Origin: Micromonospora sp. PLK6-60 | Lineage (GTDB): Bacteria; Actinomycetota; Actinomycetes; Mycobacteriales; Micromonosporaceae | DNA: 64,000 nt | Assembly (NCBI RefSeq): GCF_019890675.1 | Contig: NZ_JAIOAA010000017.1 | Span: 52,341-116,340, forward strand | Reading direction: 5' to 3' | In this document: piece by piece, positions 60,882 to 64,000 of the stretch | Layout of the letters: every line of letters starts with the position of its first letter | Position numbering within the stretch: the stretch's first letter is position 1 | The notes under the pieces: generated by a model | The model's database searches: none | What the model was told of the DNA's origin: nothing | The model's input: only the letters and a program-made list of their open reading frames with translations | Program-made: the position numbers and the translations under genes

Positions 60882-61655
60882 TCAACAGCCGAGCCGCTTG
60901 GTCGACAGAGCGATGTCGTCGATCCAGAGGTCGAACTCCCCCGGCGTCGTGCCGCCCTGGTAGAGCTGCCAGCCGATCTTCACCGTGTCGACGGTCGGCA
61001 GGACGAAGGGAACGTCGTTGCCACCGTGGTCGTTCGTGGAGGCGGTCAGCTCCGGGTTCGCCACGCCGTCGATCCACACCTGGACGCGGTTGTCGGCCGC
61101 GTCGATCTTCCACTCGACGCACTGCCAGGTGTCCCCGACGACCGGGGCGGATTCCCGCCAGTTGGTCCAGTCGCCGGTCGGTCCGCCGTCGGCGCCGATT
61201 CCCCAGAAGGTTCCGGGGACCGTGGGCGCGTACTGGCCACCGATCGGACGCACGACCTCCGCGCTGCCGGTACCGGTCGCCTCGACCAGCGTGAAGTGCG
61301 CCCAGTCCGGGGCGGTGGGGAAGGCGTCGACGCGCAGACGCATCCGGCCGTAGAACCGGTTGCCTGGCGCGGCGAAGTCGTCGACGCGCAGGAAGGCGCG
61401 CCCGTTGTCGACAGTGTGGACGTGCAGCACCTGGTTGCCACGGCGGGCACGCTCGACAGCGAGCGCGCCGTGGCGGGTGTCGACGCCCCAGTTCACCGTG
61501 CTGGGCCCGCCGACGGGCAGTCGCTCGAAGTCCTCGCAGAACAGCAGGCCACGGAGGCACGATCGCGGGGCGGCGTCCGATCCGGCGGCGGGAACGCTGC
61601 CGGCGACGGTGCCGAGGAGCAGGGCGGCGCTGATCGCCGCGAGAAGGCTGCGCAT
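60882..61655 (-). CDS. Secreted jelly-roll protein, polysaccharide-lyase-like
   Basis: A 257-residue exported protein: signal peptide (about 1-25), then a beta-sandwich with FCEDFERLPVGGPST, FYGRMRLRVDAFPTAPDWAHFTLVEATG, WQCVEWKIDAADNRVQVWIDG and a final DLWIDDIALS strand. The pattern resembles Cip1/polysaccharide-lyase-like concanavalin folds. Cysteines at both ends could form disulfides. ATG 61655 is preferred over an ATG six bases upstream because GGAG is then seven bases away. Substrate unknown. Confidence 0.7.
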   Translation of the reverse strand: MRSLLAAISAALLLGTVAGSVPAAGSDAAPRSCLRGLLFCEDFERLPVGGPSTVNWGVDTRHGALAVERARRGNQVLHVHTVDNGRAFLRVDDFAAPGNRFYGRMRLRVDAFPTAPDWAHFTLVEATGTGSAEVVRPIGGQYAPTVPGTFWGIGADGGPTGDWTNWRESAPVVGDTWQCVEWKIDAADNRVQVWIDGVANPELTASTNDHGGNDVPFVLPTVDTVKIGWQLYQGGTTPGEFDLWIDDIALSTKRLGC

Positions 61656-61988
61656 GGTCATTCTCCATATCGACGAGTTGCGGTAGGTGAGGGCGGTCCG
61701 ACCACGACGGCACCCGGGCCCGGAGCCGGTGGTTCCGGGCCCGGGCGGCGCTCGTGACGACCCGGGACCGGTACGTGCCGCCGGCCAGGGGCTAATCGCC
61801 GCACGGCCGACGACCGGAGCACCGCACTCGCCGCTGGACCAGCACGCCGCAGGTGACGCCGAGCCGGCGTCAACCCCGCCGCGCCCGATATCGGTGGCCA
61901 CCGCCGGCTGCCCGGCCCGCCCGGTGGATGGCGAACACTCCGCGCCGTACGCCCCTGCGGAGTGGCACTGCCCTGCCGCCGATGTTAT
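61656..61988. other. Intergenic region upstream of the PQQ dehydrogenase gene
   Basis: About 330 bases without a supported gene in the divergent gap. Small open frames lack a ribosome site. The operator cluster of the dehydrogenase gene begins at 61989. Confidence 0.4.
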
Positions 61989-62004
61989 ATCGAATCAGCT
62001 CGAT
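61989..62004. promoter_or_regulatory. Upstream copy of the ATCGA-N6-TCGAT operator
   Basis: ATCGAATCAGCTCGAT is an inverted repeat with 5-base arms; the same motif with longer arms recurs in the promoter at 62061-62080, 72 bases downstream. Confidence 0.6.
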
Positions 62005-62057
62005 CTGGGCGGCCGGCGGTCGACGGCATCGGCGCGCGTGGCGGACGACCAGCGGGT

Positions 62058-62098
62058 TTGACATCGAATCAGGTCGATGTAGCGTGGAAACGCTCCCA
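62058..62098 (+). promoter_or_regulatory. Promoter with two overlapping operators
   Basis: TTGACA (62058-62063) and TAGCGT (62080-62085) are 16 bases apart. The spacer is filled by ACATCGA-N6-TCGATGT (62061-62080). Immediately after the -10, TGGAAACGCTCCCA (62085-62098) matches 12 of 14 positions of the CelR/CebR cellobiose operator TGGGAGCGCTCCCA. Confidence 0.65.
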
Positions 62099-62132
62099 CA
62101 CCACCTTCCACCCCCTGATCGAGGAGCCGAAC

Positions 62133-63377
62133 ATGCAGCGACGGCGACATCGCCCGGCCACCATGCTGGCCGGCCTGCTCATCCTGACCCTGTCCGTGCT
62201 TCTGTCACCACCCGCGTCGGTGGCCGGCACCGCGGCAGCCGGCACCTCCCACGCCCGCGCGACGCCACTCACCGAGCTGACCGTGGTGTCCGAGCGGGTG
62301 GCGTTCGGTCTGCAGCGTCCGATCGCGATCACCGGCCTGCCGGACGGTCGGATGTTGATCGCGGAGAAGAACGGGACCGTCCGCGCGTACCACCCCGACA
62401 CCGGCCTGGCGGCCGCGCCGGTGCTCGACCTGACCGCCCGGGTCGACACGTCCGACAACGAGCGCGGCCTGCTCGGCATCACGCCGGCACCGAACTTCGC
62501 CCGTACCGGGATCCTCTACGTGGCGTACACGAGCCTGCCAGCCGGCGCGCTGACCCTGGCGCGGGTGCCGCTCGGCGCTCCCGACCGGCTACAGGTGCTG
62601 CTCACCCAGGAGCACGCCGAGTTCGGCAACCACAACGGCGGACAGGTGGCCTTCGGCCGCGACGGCTACCTCTACTGGTCCACCGGCGACGGCGGCGGCG
62701 CGAACGACCCGTTCAAGAGCGGTCAGAACCTCGGCACCCTGCTCGGCAAGATCGTGCGGATCGACGTCAACCGCAGCTGCGGAGGCAAGCCCTACTGCGT
62801 ACCCTTCGACAACCCCTTCGTCCGCACGGCGGGCGCACGGCCGGAGATCTGGGTCTACGGGCTGCGCAACCCGTGGAAGTTCTCCATCGACCCGGTCGAC
62901 AACTCGCTGTGGATCGGCGACGTCGGCCAGGGCCTGATCGAGGAGATCAACCACATCCGCCCGTCGCAGCGTGGCGCGAACCTCGGCTGGTCCTGCAAGG
63001 AGGGCACGCCGGTCTTCGACCAGACGCAGTGCCGGCCGGGCGTCCGGCTCACCGACCCGGTCGTCGAGTACGAGCACTACATGACGGAGAACTGCTCCAT
63101 CATCGGCGGCCTGGTGTACCGGGGGTCCGTCACCCCGGAGGCGCGGGGGACCTACATCGCGAGCGACTACTGCTCGACCCGCGCGTTCGCCGTGCGTCCC
63201 ACGTCCACGGGTGGCTACGAGTCCGCCGAGATCGGCACCCTCCCCACCCAGCCGACGGCGTTCGGCGCCGACGTGCAGGGCGAGTTGTACGTGCTCAGCG
63301 ACCTCCCGGGCTGGCTGAGCAAGGTGCGGTTCGAGCGGGTCCGGCCCACCCCGACCGCCGGGGTGGCCAACCGCTGA
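62133..63377 (+). CDS. Secreted PQQ-type soluble sugar dehydrogenase
   Basis: A 414-residue exported six-bladed propeller of the sorbosone/glucose dehydrogenase (GSDH, HHIP-like) family. Signal peptide about 1-32. Conserved features are LPDGRMLIAEKNGTVRAY, His167 in GNHNGGQVAFGRDGYLYWSTGDGG and IWVYGLRNPWKFSID. It oxidises an aldose outside the cell if PQQ is available. ATG 62133 has GAGGAG upstream. The CelR-like operator suggests induction with cellulose breakdown. Confidence 0.88.
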   Translation: MQRRRHRPATMLAGLLILTLSVLLSPPASVAGTAAAGTSHARATPLTELTVVSERVAFGLQRPIAITGLPDGRMLIAEKNGTVRAYHPDTGLAAAPVLDLTARVDTSDNERGLLGITPAPNFARTGILYVAYTSLPAGALTLARVPLGAPDRLQVLLTQEHAEFGNHNGGQVAFGRDGYLYWSTGDGGGANDPFKSGQNLGTLLGKIVRIDVNRSCGGKPYCVPFDNPFVRTAGARPEIWVYGLRNPWKFSIDPVDNSLWIGDVGQGLIEEINHIRPSQRGANLGWSCKEGTPVFDQTQCRPGVRLTDPVVEYEHYMTENCSIIGGLVYRGSVTPEARGTYIASDYCSTRAFAVRPTSTGGYESAEIGTLPTQPTAFGADVQGELYVLSDLPGWLSKVRFERVRPTPTAGVANR

Positions 63378-63392
63378 ACCAGCAGCACCACC

Positions 63393-63421
63393 GGGGACGG
63401 CCGCGTACGGTGGCCGTCCCC
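63393..63421. terminator. Terminator after the PQQ dehydrogenase gene
   Basis: GGGGACGGCC and GGCCGTCCCC form a 10-base perfect stem with a 9-base loop, 16 bases past the stop codon. Confidence 0.8.
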
Positions 63422-63456
63422 GTCCTCATCCGACCAGCAGGGGTCGCCGGGCGATG

Positions 63457-64000
63457 TCATCGCCGGCGCCCCTTCGGAGTGGGTGTGAGGCTTTCCGACG
63501 TCGGCGGCGAGCGGCCGATCATCGCGGTGCCGATCGGGCCCAGCGACCCACACTCGATGGTCGTGCCGTCGGGCCGAACGGTGACCAGGTCGTCGCACAC
63601 GTTGATCGACTTGCCGCGCTCGTCAACGTCGCACAGCCGGACGAACAGGTCGTTGCTGGGCCGGTCGGCGCGCAGCCACACCTGCGCCGTGACCTGCCCG
63701 ACAACCTCCAGGTCGGACTCGAGCACCGGTGAGGTGAAGGTCAGCACGCCCGCCCGCTTCTCCAGCGACCGGTTGTCCCTGGGGCCGGGACCGTTACCGT
63801 CCAGCTTCGGCCCGCCCACCGACGGGGTCGGGTCATTCGGGTCGTAGGTGAAGGTGCTCGGCGGCGAGGCCGGGCTCACACCCCGCTCCAGCGCGCCGGT
63901 GCCGGGGAGAAGATCACCGCGACACGGGGGCGCCACCACCCGGACACGGCGAAGGCCAGGCCCCGGCGTCGGGTTCCCGGCCTTCGCGGCGAGCGTCAGC
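63457..64000 (-). pseudogene. CocE/NonD-type hydrolase C-terminal domain, probably degenerate
   Basis: The frame is open to the right edge. Residues resembling the galactose-binding C-terminal domain of X-Pro dipeptidyl-peptidase/CocE hydrolases are clear (SPPSTFTYDPNDPTPSVGGP, AGVLTFTSPVLESDLEVVGQVTAQVWLRADRPSNDLFVRLCDVDERGKSINVCDDLV). After VRPDG the expected remainder of the domain is missing and an unrelated tail leads to the stop. Upstream of the domain the frame does not resemble the alpha/beta-hydrolase part. This looks like a truncated, possibly frameshifted remnant; the portion beyond the edge is unseen. Confidence 0.55.

Noticed and set aside
1..64000. tRNA, rRNA, integrase, transposase or phage genes
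   Set aside because: I looked for these on both strands and saw none; a tRNAscan/Infernal search would be needed to exclude small RNAs.

Overview
The window is very GC-rich actinomycete DNA. Dense operons with 1 to 4 base ATGA/GTGA/TGATG overlaps, frequent GTG and TTG starts, long GC-rich hairpin terminators and the gene repertoire (xylanase with CBM2, lutABC, urtABCDE next to urease) fit a Micromonosporaceae genome, probably Micromonospora-like. This assignment is inference. I saw no rRNA, tRNA, CRISPR array, integrase or transposase.

Layout. (1) 1-13144, minus strand: one tightly coupled eight-gene biosynthetic operon. In transcription order it is a 727-residue fused tandem class III aminotransferase-like enzyme, a SnoaL-like protein, a dimodular NRPS (A-T-C-A-T-R), a cytochrome P450, a 3-cysteine ferredoxin, a GlcD-type FAD oxidase, an MFS exporter and a TauD-family dioxygenase cut by the window edge. 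The NRPS layout predicts reductive release of a dipeptide aldehyde, as in pyrazinone synthetases. (2) 13329-16125: lutABC lactate oxidation operon. (3) 16237-22885: housekeeping and regulatory genes (GNAT/TetR pair, methyltransferase, acyl-CoA dehydrogenase, secreted phosphoesterase, MerR plus its likely target oxidoreductase). (4) 23244-30498: plant polysaccharide island with a GH11-CBM2 xylanase and two secreted GH43-type enzymes facing each other, each with the same LacI-type palindrome at its promoter. (5) 30857-33122: GntR/YtrA-ABC transporter operon with a near-perfect operator. (6) 33183-39019: stress-type genes (PfpI, aldo-keto reductase, formaldehyde-dehydrogenase-like enzyme, SRPBCC fusion, membrane protein).

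(7) 39085-50608: urea acquisition and hydrolysis. An ABC urea importer (urtABCDE), a signal-less UrtA-like protein, a MarR regulator and a full urease operon (ureABCFGD, no ureE) sit together. A GlnR-like site lies upstream of urtA. Imported urea would be split to ammonia by the nickel urease, whose metallocentre is assembled by UreD/F/G. (8) 50920-54132: cytosolic papain-like peptidase, then a small membrane protein/XRE regulator/oxidoreductase operon with nested inverted repeats at its promoter. (9) 54408-64000: large secreted ThuA-domain protein, LysR plus a beta-lactamase-like protein lacking the Glu166 motif, a CPBP membrane protease, a complete lipoprotein class A beta-lactamase, a secreted jelly-roll protein, a secreted PQQ-type sugar dehydrogenase with a multi-operator promoter, and a remnant of a CocE-type hydrolase at the right edge.

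The most novel item is the NRPS operon and particularly its fused aminotransferase, in which each half appears to have kept a different, complementary part of one active site.
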